Shown: positions 1 to 10,025, counted from the first letter of the stretch. The stretch is 57,477 nt of DNA from Acholeplasmatales bacterium (GCA_031284745.1 JAITXJ010000004.1:1-57477), one strand, 5' to 3'. A program made the numbers and translations. Notes: generated from the sequence alone by a model not told the origin.

Positions 1-1346
1 AAGCCAAAATTGTCGAGGTTCAAGCTCTTCGTGAGGGCATCAATGCGGAAGCGATTTGTGAATATCAAAAAAAGATTCTTTTTGTTCCTAATATGCTTAA
101 GGATGAACAAGCCAAAGTGGAAATTGTCCAAGAAAACGACAAATATGCTTATGGCCGGGTTTTAACTATTACCAAAGCCTCTAATTTGCGAATTTCTCCC
201 AAGTGTCCTTACTATTATAATTGTGGAGTTTGTACAATCGGTCATACCACTATCGAAAATGAGGCAACCATTAAAAATGAAATCCTCAAAGAAGCCTTTC
301 ACAAATATGCTTTTCCTTTAAAGAGATTAGAACCAATTAACCAATCTTTAAATGAATATCACTATCGCAATAAGGTAGTTTTACCAATCAGATTTATTGA
401 TAATAAGAATTATTTTGGCTTACTTAAACCAAGAACCAATCATTTTCATCAAATAGATACCTGCATCATCCAAGATGAAACGATCAATGAAACTCTTTCA
501 ATCATCATCAAAGCTCTGGATGACTTTCATATTAATGGGCTAAATATTAAACAAAATGAAGGCATTGTTTCTTTCGTGGTAGTGCGCTGTGCCTATTTTA
601 CTAGACAAACTCAAGTAACCTTTATTTTAGTTAAAGATTGTGATTTAGCTCCCATTGTTAACCGCTTAAAGGCTCAATGCAAATCTTTAGTTTCCATTTC
701 GAAAGTTATCAATACAAAAACTGACTCAAAAATGTTGTTTAATGAAAGTGAGACCTTAGTTTATGGGGAGCCCTACATCACCGAAATTTTAGATAATTAT
801 AATTTTCGCTTATTTCCTAGTTCCTTCTTTCAATTAAATACACCGGTAGCTTTAAATATTTATAATAAAATAGTACAAATTGTCCAGCCTTTAAAAGCCA
901 AAATCGCCATTGATGCCTATAGTGGAGTCGGAACTATTGGTATTTTCTTAGCCAAAGTGGTCGATAAAATCTATTCGATCGACAGTGAACAAGCTAACTT
1001 TTTAGCAAATAAAAAAAATCTGCTGATCAATGATATAAAAAATATTAAGTTAATTAATAAAGATTTTCTTTTAGGATATAAAGAGGTTAAACAAGAAGCG
1101 ATTGATTTAATCGTTCTCGACCCTCCCCGCACGGGCTTAGGCTTAGAGGTAGCCACCTTGTTATTAGAAAGCAAAATTCCCTACTTAATTTACCTGTCTT
1201 GTAATCCTGCCACCCTTGCAAAAGATTTAAAAATCTTAAATAAATTCTATGAATTAACCAACATTTCAACCTTTAATATGTTTCCACATACTCCGCATAT
1301 CGAAACTCTTTGTCTCTTAAAAAGGGTCAATTCTTTTACCAAATAA
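1..1346 (+). CDS. rlmD: 23S rRNA (uracil-5-)-methyltransferase, 5' end outside window
   Basis: This is a TrmA/RlmD/RlmCD-family SAM-dependent RNA m5U methyltransferase. The reading frame is open from base 3 and upstream of the first ATG (93), and the residues before that ATG look like the family's N-terminal TRAM region, so the gene is cut by the window edge. Visible signatures are the 4Fe-4S cysteines CPYYYNCGVC plus a later Cys, the FQLN motif, the SAM-binding segment DAYSGVGTIG, the VLDPPR motif, the catalytic Cys in YLSCNPATL, and a terminal ETL. Whether it modifies U1939, U747 or both cannot be decided from sequence alone. No clear terminator follows it. Confidence 0.9.
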   Translation, partial: AKIVEVQALREGINAEAICEYQKKILFVPNMLKDEQAKVEIVQENDKYAYGRVLTITKASNLRISPKCPYYYNCGVCTIGHTTIENEATIKNEILKEAFHKYAFPLKRLEPINQSLNEYHYRNKVVLPIRFIDNKNYFGLLKPRTNHFHQIDTCIIQDETINETLSIIIKALDDFHINGLNIKQNEGIVSFVVVRCAYFTRQTQVTFILVKDCDLAPIVNRLKAQCKSLVSISKVINTKTDSKMLFNESETLVYGEPYITEILDNYNFRLFPSSFFQLNTPVALNIYNKIVQIVQPLKAKIAIDAYSGVGTIGIFLAKVVDKIYSIDSEQANFLANKKNLLINDIKNIKLINKDFLLGYKEVKQEAIDLIVLDPPRTGLGLEVATLLLESKIPYLIYLSCNPATLAKDLKILNKFYELTNISTFNMFPHTPHIETLCLLKRVNSFTK

Positions 1347-1446
1347 AATAAAATAAATTTCTGAAACTAATCTGGCGCTCACTTTAGAATTTTTTGGATG
1401 ATTAAAAGATGGTTTTTATTCTATAAATCTCTTTTTATGGTAAAAT

Positions 1447-1452
1447 TATAAT
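1447..1452 (+). promoter_or_regulatory. -10 box of the glucan operon promoter
   Basis: A perfect TATAAT lies 32 nt before the pullulanase ATG. Its predicted start site (about 1459) falls inside the operator at 1455-1470. No convincing -35 box is visible. Confidence 0.6.
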
Positions 1453-1454
1453 AG

Positions 1455-1470
1455 ATGTAATCGTTTACAT
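1455..1470 (+). promoter_or_regulatory. LacI-family (cre/MalR-like) operator
   Basis: ATGTAATCGTTTACAT is an inverted repeat whose core TGTAATCGTTTACA fits the cre consensus TGWAANCGNTNWCA at every position. It lies directly behind the -10 box and covers the predicted transcription start, a position where binding would block initiation. A LacI-family regulator is the expected ligand (CcpA, or a MalR-type local repressor), but none is encoded in this window, so its identity is inference. Confidence 0.75.
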
Positions 1471-1484
1471 TAAAGGGATGTAGT

Positions 1485-4400
1485 ATGAAAAAATGGTTGA
1501 TAATCTTGATATTAACAGTGATGGGCCTCAGCTTTGGCATTACGAGTTCCCTCCAGGCGAACACGAATCGAAAAATGTATTTTCATTATTATCGTTTTGA
1601 TCAAAATTATCAGGACATTAATATTCATACCTGGTGGGAAAATTCGACTAGTAGTGTCAATTTCTCCGTCGAAAACCCCTTAGATTTTCTGATTGGTGGT
1701 CAAGACTGGAGCTTTGGTGGGGTAGTTAGCAGTATCAATGTGGGAGATTACTTTGGAAATGTCGGTTTTATTTTAAATCGTCAAACTACCAAAGAATTTG
1801 ATTCAACCAAGGATCGTTTTTGTGATACCAAGTGGGTCCAAAAGGATGCTAATGATAATTATCACGTTTATCTCGTTGGTGGGGAAGAAAAATTCGGGAT
1901 TTCTTTAGAAGATAAAAATAACAACCTTCCCGATAAAAGAATTTTAGGAGATGCTACACTTACCAAGGGCGAGGATTATCAGGAAAATCTTCACGAAATA
2001 CAAGCTATTAATACTATCAGATTGCATTTTAATTATTCGACCAATTATCAAATTGAAGTTAAAGATTCCCTTGATCACCTTTTAAAGAGCGTGTCTGGTT
2101 CGGCTAGTGATTTAATAATTAATTTTCCGACTTACGCTTTTGATTTAGAAAAAATATATTTTCTCAACATTATCTATCCTAATCTTCAAAAAAATGAAAA
2201 GCGGCAGATATCCTTAATTGACCTCTATGATACTTATGAATTTAACCAAACTTTTAATTACCAAGGAAAACTTGGCTATTATCCTGAAGGAAATAACGTT
2301 GTTTTTCACTTATGGGCTCCTAATACTCTGGAAGTTAAACTATTTTTGTACCAAGATGATGCTAATCAATCTCAGATCAAAACCATTCATAATTTAAATT
2401 ATCTCGGTGGAGGACTATGGGAAATCAAATTAAATTCTCTGCTCGCTTTTGATAAATATTATACTTATCAAATAATTCGTAGTTTCGAGGCCCCTAAAGA
2501 ATTAGTTGATCCTTACACCTTTAGCGCGGGGATTAATGGCTTACGCGGTTATGTGGTGAATTTTATGGCGATTAATAACTCCGAACTTAATTGGGCCAGT
2601 GTTCAAAGACCACAAACCATCAATAATTGGGCCGATTATAGTGTCTATGAACTTCACGTACGTGATTTAACTAGTAGTGATACTTGGGAAGGCCCAAATG
2701 AATATCGAGCTAAATTTAAAGGCTTAAGTGTCGCAGGAACTACTTATACGCAAAATGGAACGACTGTTACCACTGGCCTTGATCACATAAAAGAATTGGG
2801 GGTTAATGCCATCCAATTACTTCCTATCTTTGATAATGCGATTATCGATGAAACAAGATTAAATGATCCTACTTATAATAGTTTCAATTGGGGTTACATG
2901 CCACTGAATTTTAATTCCTTAGAAGGCTCCTATGCGACCGAGCAAGATGGCTTAACCAAGGTTATCGAATTTAAAGAGACGATGAAGGATTTAGGCAATG
3001 AAGGTTTAAGAGTAATCATGGATGTCGTCTATAACCATACTGGTTACACTTATAATTCTAATTTTTATCAAATATTACCAGGATATTACCATCGTCACGA
3101 TGAGAATGGACTTTTCTATAATGGCAGTGGTTGTTTAAATGAAACAGCTTCTGACCGACCAATGATGCGCAAATTCATCAAAGATTCTTTATATTTTTAT
3201 GCTACTGAATATAATCTATCCGGCTTCCGCTTTGATTTAATGGGTTTACATGATGTGCAAACAATGAATGAAATTCAAGAAATGTTAGCCCAGGTAGATC
3301 CAACTATCGTTATCTATGGCGAACCTTGGCATGGTGGTAATGATGGAGCAAATAATATTATCAATGGTCGTAACCCCGCCTCCGGTATTGCTAATCCTCA
3401 TTATAAAGCCTTTGATGCCAGTAATTTATCGACTTATCCGGCTAATTATAATCATCTCGATGTTCTCAAAGTCGGTTCTTTTAATGATACAACCCGTGAT
3501 GCCTTAAAGGGTAATCCTGATGGTACTAGTATGGGTTGGATCAATGGGAACGCTACTGATTTAAATAAAAATAAAATTCTTTATGGGATCAATGGTGCTA
3601 CCGAAGTTTTAGGTCTGGGGGAAAGTAAACCCCAACCTTCTAGTATCCCCCACAATCCCAATCTGATTGTCAATTATGTCTCGGCTCATGATAATTTTAC
3701 CCTAAGAGATAAAATTTGGCGAACTTGGCTGGCGAATAATGGGACGCCACCTTCCGCTCAGCAATTATCTTCTTTAAGTGTTTTGGCTAGTGGGACAGTG
3801 ATTCTATCTCAGGGTATCGCTTTTATCCATGCCGGTGAAGAAATATTAAGAACCAAAATAAAACCCGGATATAATGACTTAAATTCCGAATCGGCCCGTG
3901 ATTCCTATGATCAACCCGATTTGGTTAATCAACTGCGCTGGGATGAAAAAATAGCCTACTATACAACCTTCTTACAATATCAAGAATTACTAGGTATTCG
4001 CCACCAGAAAGCTTTTCACCTTGCTGAAGCAAATAAAATCTTTAATAGTCTTGCTTATGATTATGAAATGAACATCCCCTGGTCGAGTAGTACTATCGCC
4101 TTTAAAATATTTGATGAAGATCAGACACAAACCATTGTCATCATTTCCAGTGGTGGTGATGTGGCTCTTAATTTAGGAGATAAAAATTATGAAATCATCA
4201 ATCCTTTAAGTAGTGCTCAAACGGGATTGTATACGGGAGATTTTCTGGCTTATGGCTGGCATATCACCATCCTAAAGGAAACCACCAATATTGTCACTCT
4301 CCACTGGGGGGTCAACTTTGAATATCAAATAACTAAAGAAGTACCGACTGATGGCGTTTTATTCACTCCTTTTGATCCCAATGTCGAGGGATATCAAATG

Positions 4401-5258
4401 GATGGCTGGTATTTAGAAGAACAACTTATTAACCCTTTAAACACGACAATTAATTCTAATTTAGAGCTCTGGGCCAAATATACCCAAATCTTCAATTGTG
4501 AAGTTCACTCTAGTTATGCAAAAAGCTTTCAAGCACCAAGTAATTTTATCATCGATCCCCTCCTTAGTGATCCGATCATTGAAAATTTTATTTTCTTGGG
4601 CTGGTACTTAGATGAAGAACTCCAACAAAGTTTAAGTGCCAATTATCACTTGCTCGCAAATATTCATTTATATCCGAAATACCTGATGAATATTGACATC
4701 GTCGATGATCAAAAGGATGAAAATGGAAAGGTTATATTAGACGATGCGGGCCATGTCCTTTGGACTAATAAATCTTATATTGGCAGTGAAATTATGGTGA
4801 AATTACGCCATAGTCTCCTTAAGGATCAATATTTTATGGGCTTTTATCTCGATAAAGACTATGAACACGAAGCCTTGATAATTAAAGAAGATACCATTAT
4901 ATTTAGTAAATATGGCATCATCGTCAAAGTCGTGACCAATATTGCAGAAAATCAATATGTTGAGTATCTCTTATCCGCTCAAGGTACTTCTATCAAATAT
5001 TTAGATCCCCCGGCTTACCAAAATAAACGGGGATTAGCCTACACCTTTGTGGGCTGGTATCTCGACCGACGATTAACCAAAAAGGCCGATATGTCGACCT
5101 TGATTGACAAAAATCTCACCCTCTACCCGCGTTATAAATTCATTCCTTACATCCATCCGCTCGTCCTGAGTTTAATTGTTGTTTTGGGAGTAGGTATCAT
5201 TTCAACAACGGTGGTACTAATTAAGAAATATCAAAAAAAAGGAGAAAAAAATGGCTAG
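1485..5258 (+). CDS. pulA: Cell-surface type I pullulanase (GH13) with CBM41, CBM48 and InlB repeats
   Basis: This protein hydrolyses alpha-1,6 branches of pullulan, starch or glycogen outside the cell. The order is: signal peptide (about 1-26); a CBM41-like glucan-binding domain (MYFHYYRFDQNYQD onward); a CBM48-like domain near residues 255-350; and the GH13 barrel. The barrel has D513VVYNHT, nucleophile D584 in GFRFD, acid/base E613 in YGEPW, D736 in SAHDN and the pullulanase-type NWGY motif. Four Listeria-Bacteroides (InlB B) repeats with GWYLD/GFYLD cores follow (about 945-1220). A C-terminal membrane segment (about 1224-1247) and a basic tail anchor the protein. There is no LPXTG. AAAGGG lies 7 nt before the ATG. 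It is the first gene of the operon and overlaps the next by 8 nt. Confidence 0.92.
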   Translation: MKKWLIILILTVMGLSFGITSSLQANTNRKMYFHYYRFDQNYQDINIHTWWENSTSSVNFSVENPLDFLIGGQDWSFGGVVSSINVGDYFGNVGFILNRQTTKEFDSTKDRFCDTKWVQKDANDNYHVYLVGGEEKFGISLEDKNNNLPDKRILGDATLTKGEDYQENLHEIQAINTIRLHFNYSTNYQIEVKDSLDHLLKSVSGSASDLIINFPTYAFDLEKIYFLNIIYPNLQKNEKRQISLIDLYDTYEFNQTFNYQGKLGYYPEGNNVVFHLWAPNTLEVKLFLYQDDANQSQIKTIHNLNYLGGGLWEIKLNSLLAFDKYYTYQIIRSFEAPKELVDPYTFSAGINGLRGYVVNFMAINNSELNWASVQRPQTINNWADYSVYELHVRDLTSSDTWEGPNEYRAKFKGLSVAGTTYTQNGTTVTTGLDHIKELGVNAIQLLPIFDNAIIDETRLNDPTYNSFNWGYMPLNFNSLEGSYATEQDGLTKVIEFKETMKDLGNEGLRVIMDVVYNHTGYTYNSNFYQILPGYYHRHDENGLFYNGSGCLNETASDRPMMRKFIKDSLYFYATEYNLSGFRFDLMGLHDVQTMNEIQEMLAQVDPTIVIYGEPWHGGNDGANNIINGRNPASGIANPHYKAFDASNLSTYPANYNHLDVLKVGSFNDTTRDALKGNPDGTSMGWINGNATDLNKNKILYGINGATEVLGLGESKPQPSSIPHNPNLIVNYVSAHDNFTLRDKIWRTWLANNGTPPSAQQLSSLSVLASGTVILSQGIAFIHAGEEILRTKIKPGYNDLNSESARDSYDQPDLVNQLRWDEKIAYYTTFLQYQELLGIRHQKAFHLAEANKIFNSLAYDYEMNIPWSSSTIAFKIFDEDQTQTIVIISSGGDVALNLGDKNYEIINPLSSAQTGLYTGDFLAYGWHITILKETTNIVTLHWGVNFEYQITKEVPTDGVLFTPFDPNVEGYQMDGWYLEEQLINPLNTTINSNLELWAKYTQIFNCEVHSSYAKSFQAPSNFIIDPLLSDPIIENFIFLGWYLDEELQQSLSANYHLLANIHLYPKYLMNIDIVDDQKDENGKVILDDAGHVLWTNKSYIGSEIMVKLRHSLLKDQYFMGFYLDKDYEHEALIIKEDTIIFSKYGIIVKVVTNIAENQYVEYLLSAQGTSIKYLDPPAYQNKRGLAYTFVGWYLDRRLTKKADMSTLIDKNLTLYPRYKFIPYIHPLVLSLIVVLGVGIISTTVVLIKKYQKKGEKNG

Positions 5259-6363
5259 TTTAAGTTTAAGAAACATTCAAAAATATTATCAGCCCGGCAA
5301 TGTTCACGTGGTTAAAGGTTTTAATTTAGAGATTCAAGATGGCGAGTTCATTGTTTTTGTGGGTCCTTCAGGTTGTGGAAAATCGACCACTCTTAGAATG
5401 ATTGCCGGCTTAGAAGATATTAGTAGTGGCGAATTATATATTGATGATGAACTAGTCAATGATGTGGACTCCGGAAAAAGACATATCTCGATGGTCTTCC
5501 AAAGCTATGCCCTTTACCCCCATATGAGTGTCTATGACAATATGAGTTTTGCTTTAAAAATTCAAAAAGTTCCTAAAGCGGAAATTGAAAAGAGAATTGC
5601 TCCGGTGGCGGAATTATTAGGTTTGACTCCTTTTCTAAAAAGAAAACCCAAGGCCTTATCCGGTGGGCAACGTCAAAGAGTAGCCCTCGGGCGAGCAATT
5701 GTCAGAGATGATACTAAAGTTTTATTAATGGATGAACCCTTATCGAATTTGGATGCAAAATTAAGAGTGCAAATGCGCAGTGAAATTATTAAACTTCATC
5801 AAAGAATTCAAACCACCATTATTTATGTTACTCACGATCAAATTGAAGCAATGACGATGGCGGATCGAATTGTCATCATGTATCAAGGCATCACCCAACA
5901 AGTGGGAACTCCTAAACAAGTTTATGATTACCCAGAAAATCTGTTTGTGGCTTCTTTTATTGGAACTCCCGGAATGAATTTCATCGATGGAACTATCGAT
6001 AGCGAAGGCTTTTTCCATATTGATAAAAATATTAGTTTAAAATTGGAAGACAAGCAATTTGAACTGATCAAACAAAGAGGTTACATCGATCAAGAAGTAA
6101 CTCTGGGAATTCGTCCTGAAGATGTTATTTTAACTAATGAGAAAAAACCCAACACTCTAGCCGTAGAAGTCGACATCGCCGAATTATTAGGCGCCGAATA
6201 TAATATCATTTTTAATCTGAAAGAAAAAGCCCTAATTTCCAAATGCAAAGCTTCAATTGATCTGAAAGCTCATCAAAAAATATTATTAAATTTTGACATG
6301 AAAAAAGCCCATATCTTTGACCCTAAGACAACCACTAGAATATACCAAAAGGAAATTAATTAA
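5251..6363 (+). CDS. msmK: Carbohydrate ABC transporter ATPase, MsmK/MalK/UgpC type
   Basis: This is the ATP-hydrolysing subunit that energises sugar uptake by the permeases encoded just downstream. It has Walker A GPSGCGKST (38-46), the Q-loop region VFQSYALYPHM, signature LSGGQRQ (136-142), Walker B with D161-E162, the switch histidine in THDQ (H195), and a C-terminal regulatory TOBE-like domain, giving the usual 370-residue length. The SD AAGGAG precedes the ATG and the gene overlaps the pullulanase by 8 nt. In many Gram-positive bacteria this ATPase serves several sugar transporters; here it sits inside one operon, which favours dedication to maltodextrins. That specificity is inferred from context. 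Confidence 0.95.
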   Translation: MASLSLRNIQKYYQPGNVHVVKGFNLEIQDGEFIVFVGPSGCGKSTTLRMIAGLEDISSGELYIDDELVNDVDSGKRHISMVFQSYALYPHMSVYDNMSFALKIQKVPKAEIEKRIAPVAELLGLTPFLKRKPKALSGGQRQRVALGRAIVRDDTKVLLMDEPLSNLDAKLRVQMRSEIIKLHQRIQTTIIYVTHDQIEAMTMADRIVIMYQGITQQVGTPKQVYDYPENLFVASFIGTPGMNFIDGTIDSEGFFHIDKNISLKLEDKQFELIKQRGYIDQEVTLGIRPEDVILTNEKKPNTLAVEVDIAELLGAEYNIIFNLKEKALISKCKASIDLKAHQKILLNFDMKKAHIFDPKTTTRIYQKEIN

Positions 6364-6370
6364 TCTTAAA

Positions 6371-7657
6371 ATGAAAAAACTATCATTTTTAATCATCATG
6401 TGTCTCATACCGCTGGTGGTTGCTTGTCAGAGCAACACTCAGAAAAAGAACCTCCCCATCACCATTTGGGTCGGGGCGGAAAGTGTAGCCTTTTATCAAG
6501 AGAAAGCCAATGAATATTTAGAAACGGTCTTTAAGGTGCAAAATCCGGGACTCAATCACCCAGCGATTATTGTCAAACCCTCCGATGCCGCCACCGCAGC
6601 TAATACTTTTTTATTAGATACAGAAGAAGGGGTAGATATCTTTACCATCCCCTCAGATTCCTTAAGCGAATTAGTTAGTGGCTCTAGTAAAATTGCTCCC
6701 ATCTTCAATAGTCAGTTATTAGCCCAAATCAAAGCCGATAATTATCCCAATACTTTGGATTTAATTAGTCTACCTTTAAGTGGGTCGACCAGCAGTAGTG
6801 GAAAAGAAGTCTTTGGTGTGCCTTATGTTTATCAAAACCTTGTGCTTTATTATAACAAAAAAGTTATCACTGATCCTTCCAGTTGGGAAAGCATTCTCAG
6901 TGCTACTCCGCCGAGTAGTAAAGCCTTTACTTTAGCGGGGAATGATTCTTTCTCGAACTCATTTTTATTAATGGCTTCAAAAAATGGAAATTTCCCGATC
7001 CGGATTTATCGTGATGGTCGACTCGAAGATGTAGATTTAAGCAATGCGGAAGCCCTAAAAATTATCAAATATGGGCAAAATCTTTTTACCCAAGGCTATG
7101 ATCCTAATTCTATGGGGGCTTGGGCCTCAAGCGTTAGTGAGGAAAAAGTTCTTTCTGTCATTGGAGGGGCTTGGCATTTTAAAGCCGCCAGTGAAGCCTT
7201 TGGTCGAAATCTGGGAATTAGTATCCTGCCAACCTTTACTATTGATGGCGAAACCTACCATAGTGGTACCTTCAATGATGTGAAAATGTTTGTCCAAAGA
7301 GTTTCTTCGCCTAATGCCAACTATCTACAAGCAATTATGCAATATTTTAGTAGCATTGCCGTGCAAGATGAATCATTTGAAGTCTGCGATAATCTACCAG
7401 CTTATCAAGGTGCAAAAGAAAAATTAGTTGGTTCAAGTGATCACATTAATTTAGCCTTAGCTCAGTACAATATGATTGAATACGGACTTAATCAACCATT
7501 TGGGAAAAATAAATTGATGCATGAATATTTTTATAATCGTCGAGCCCACCAAATCATCATTGATGTCTTGATGAATGCCAGAAACCTTTATATAACAAAT
7601 GAAGCTATTTATAATGCCCTTTTAATGGTAGAAAAACGATGGAAGACTGGTGAATAA
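6371..7657 (+). CDS. Maltodextrin-type ABC transporter substrate-binding lipoprotein
   Basis: This is an extracellular solute-binding protein of family 1 that captures oligosaccharides for the MalF/MalG-like permeases that follow. The start at 6371 gives a clean lipoprotein signal peptide with lipobox LVVAC and lipidated C19. An in-frame upstream start at 6317 would bury the signal peptide behind 18 residues inside the preceding gene and is unlikely. The mature protein has the family's typical length and aromatic-rich ligand-binding segments (GVPYVYQNLVLYYNKK, GAWHFKAASEAF). The SD is weak (AAGGAAATT, about 15 nt upstream). The substrate is inferred from the flanking pullulanase and GH13 enzyme. 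Confidence 0.87.
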   Translation: MKKLSFLIIMCLIPLVVACQSNTQKKNLPITIWVGAESVAFYQEKANEYLETVFKVQNPGLNHPAIIVKPSDAATAANTFLLDTEEGVDIFTIPSDSLSELVSGSSKIAPIFNSQLLAQIKADNYPNTLDLISLPLSGSTSSSGKEVFGVPYVYQNLVLYYNKKVITDPSSWESILSATPPSSKAFTLAGNDSFSNSFLLMASKNGNFPIRIYRDGRLEDVDLSNAEALKIIKYGQNLFTQGYDPNSMGAWASSVSEEKVLSVIGGAWHFKAASEAFGRNLGISILPTFTIDGETYHSGTFNDVKMFVQRVSSPNANYLQAIMQYFSSIAVQDESFEVCDNLPAYQGAKEKLVGSSDHINLALAQYNMIEYGLNQPFGKNKLMHEYFYNRRAHQIIIDVLMNARNLYITNEAIYNALLMVEKRWKTGE

Positions 7658-7658
7658 A

Positions 7659-9125
7659 ATGAAAAAAATATCTTTAACTTTTAAAAACTTTTTCATAAAT
7701 TTAGGAAAAGGAATCAAAAACTTTTTTAAAAAACTAGGTGGTGGTTTTCTGGGAATTTTTAAAAATTTAGGAACCTGGTTTAAAAAGGGCTCTCTTTGGA
7801 CTAAATTGACCTTCTTTCTTCCTGGACTAGGCAATCTAGCCCGCAAGCAAATCATCAAAGGTCTCTTATTCTTGGGCCTCGAAGTACTTTTGTTATTATT
7901 TCTAATTTTATCACCAGTTGTCAATAATACCCCCTTTGGTTTTCGCGGAATAATCAACTTTTTTACCCTCGGATCCTATGATGGAACTACTTGGACAACC
8001 GGTTATAACCCCATTACCAACGAATATGATGTCTTTATTGCTCAAGCGGCGGATAACTCGTTATTAATGCTCTTATTTGGTCTTATTAGTATCGCCGTTT
8101 TAGTCATTTTTATCATTCTTTGGTATCAAAGCATCAAAAGTTCTTATCAAGTAGACCTCTTAGTACTTTATCAAAGAAAGGTCCCAAAATTTAAAGATGA
8201 TGCTAAAACATTGGTCAACGAAAAATTTCACACCTCTTTATTAGCGGTCCCTATTTTAGGCGTTTTAGTTTTTACGGTTTTACCAATTATTTTTATGATA
8301 TTTTTAGCCTTTACCGATTATTCCAAAACAACCGATGCTAATGGTTTGTTTAATTGGGTAGGCTTTTCCACCTTTATTAAATTATTTAGCGTTGAAGGTC
8401 TGCGAAACTCCTTCGGAAGTGTTTTATTATGGACGATCATTTGGGCGGTTGGTGCTACTTTTTCCAATTACTATTTAGGAATCATGTTGGCGGTCTTAAT
8501 CAATAAAAAAGAAATCAAATTAAAAAAATTATGGCGGACTATTTTTATCTTAACCATTGCCTTACCGCAATTTGTTTCTTTATTAGTGGTGGGAATGTTG
8601 ATCGACGTCAACGGTCCTTTTGGCCACCTTCTACCTTTTGAAATTCTCACTAACGAGCAGACTGTTTGGATCCCTCGGATCGCTATTTTAATTATTAATC
8701 TCTGGGTTGGCGTACCTTATACAATGTTGCTAACGACTGGTATTTTAATGAATATTCCGACCGATCTTTATGAAGCAGCGAAAATTGATGGGGCTAGTAA
8801 AATGCAAATGTTTAGATATATCACCTTACCTTATGTTTTTTTCATCACCACCCCCGCACTAATTACTTCTTTCATGGGGAACATCACTTCTTTTAATATT
8901 ATTTACTTACTCACTGGAGGAGCTGGTGGCGTCCCACCGACTGACCCAAGTGCTGCCGGGGGTACTGACCTTCTGGTAACCTGGTTATATAAAATGACGG
9001 TCGTTCAAAGAGATTATAATATCGGAGCAGTCATCTCAATTATTACCTTCATTATTCTCTCGATCGGTACGCTCATCACCTATCGTCGTAGTAAATCTTA
9101 TAAGGAAGAGGAGGCTTTTCAATAA
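7659..9125 (+). CDS. Sugar ABC transporter permease, MalF-like
   Basis: This is an integral membrane subunit of the maltodextrin transporter. The binding-protein-dependent permease signature EAAKIDGASKMQMFRYITLPY, which contacts the ATPase, lies near the C-terminus. Several hydrophobic segments precede it, and a GGAGG loop follows. The N-terminal 40 or so residues are a Lys/Phe-rich amphipathic stretch not needed by MalF proteins. I prefer ATG 7659, because GGTGA (7649-7653) is a 3' Shine-Dalgarno match 5 nt upstream. A GTG at 7650 would add three residues and overlap the previous gene. It ends in TAATG shared with the next gene. Confidence 0.9.
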   Translation: MKKISLTFKNFFINLGKGIKNFFKKLGGGFLGIFKNLGTWFKKGSLWTKLTFFLPGLGNLARKQIIKGLLFLGLEVLLLLFLILSPVVNNTPFGFRGIINFFTLGSYDGTTWTTGYNPITNEYDVFIAQAADNSLLMLLFGLISIAVLVIFIILWYQSIKSSYQVDLLVLYQRKVPKFKDDAKTLVNEKFHTSLLAVPILGVLVFTVLPIIFMIFLAFTDYSKTTDANGLFNWVGFSTFIKLFSVEGLRNSFGSVLLWTIIWAVGATFSNYYLGIMLAVLINKKEIKLKKLWRTIFILTIALPQFVSLLVVGMLIDVNGPFGHLLPFEILTNEQTVWIPRIAILIINLWVGVPYTMLLTTGILMNIPTDLYEAAKIDGASKMQMFRYITLPYVFFITTPALITSFMGNITSFNIIYLLTGGAGGVPPTDPSAAGGTDLLVTWLYKMTVVQRDYNIGAVISIITFIILSIGTLITYRRSKSYKEEEAFQ

Positions 9126-10024
9126 TGGCAACTGAAACAAAACCAATAGTTATGACGAAAAAAAGTCCAAAAGTTAAGATTAGTGCTAGTACTATTATTT
9201 CTTACGCTGCCTTAATCATTTTAAGTGTTATTTGGTTAATACCAATTGTTTGGATGATTCTGACGGCTTTTCGTGAAGAATATGTCGATGGAGTTTTTCA
9301 AGGTTCTGTTAGTTCCAATTTTTACCCCAAAGGCTTTGGATTTGAAAACTTTCGACGGCTTTTTCAGGAAACACAATTCCTTACCTGGTTTACTAACACT
9401 TTAATTGTGGCGATCTTTACCACTATTTTATCCACTTTAATGGTCTTAATGGTTTCTTATGCTATTTCTAAACTGCGTTTTAAACTCCGTAAACCCTTAA
9501 TGAATGTGGCGATGATCCTGGGATTATTCCCAGGTTTCATGAGCATTATCGCTGTTTATTATATTCTAAAGGCGATGGGCTTAACCCAAAGTTTATTTGC
9601 TTTAGTTCTTTGTTATTCAGCAGGCGCTGGACTTGGCTTTTATGTGGCTAAAGGTTTCTTTGATATCATCCCTTCGGCTTTAATTGAATCAGCTAAAATT
9701 GATGGGGCTTCCGCCCTGCAAACCTTCGTAAAAATAATTCTTCCCCTCTCCAAGCCGATCATTATCTATACGGTCCTAACCAGTTTTACCGGTCCTTGGA
9801 TGGATTTTGTCTTTGCCCGGGTCATTCTCGGGGAAACTAATACCTCTATTCATACCGTCTCAGTGGGTTTATACTTAATGATTCATTCTTCGCAAGCTGA
9901 TGGGACCATGTTTTCGACCTTTATTGCCGGATGTATCATCGTTTCTTTACCAATTGTTGCTTTATTCTTGGTTATGCAAAAATATTACGTCTCTGGGGTA
10001 ACCAGCGGAGCCGTGAAGGGGTAA
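9125..10024 (+). CDS. Sugar ABC transporter permease, MalG-like
   Basis: This is the second membrane subunit of the maltodextrin importer, pairing with the MalF-like protein. It has six predicted membrane segments over 299 residues and the EAA-loop signature ESAKIDGASALQTFVKIILPL, and ends with a hydrophilic VTSGAVKG tail typical of MalG proteins. The start codon overlaps the upstream stop by one base (TAATG), with a strong GAGGAGG Shine-Dalgarno in the end of the previous gene. This implies translational coupling and equal subunit production. Confidence 0.93.
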   Translation: MATETKPIVMTKKSPKVKISASTIISYAALIILSVIWLIPIVWMILTAFREEYVDGVFQGSVSSNFYPKGFGFENFRRLFQETQFLTWFTNTLIVAIFTTILSTLMVLMVSYAISKLRFKLRKPLMNVAMILGLFPGFMSIIAVYYILKAMGLTQSLFALVLCYSAGAGLGFYVAKGFFDIIPSALIESAKIDGASALQTFVKIILPLSKPIIIYTVLTSFTGPWMDFVFARVILGETNTSIHTVSVGLYLMIHSSQADGTMFSTFIAGCIIVSLPIVALFLVMQKYYVSGVTSGAVKG

Positions 10025-10025
10025 A

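Noticed and set aside
6317-6370. Upstream start for the substrate-binding protein
   Set aside because: It lies inside the ATPase gene and would place 18 residues before a perfect lipoprotein signal peptide.
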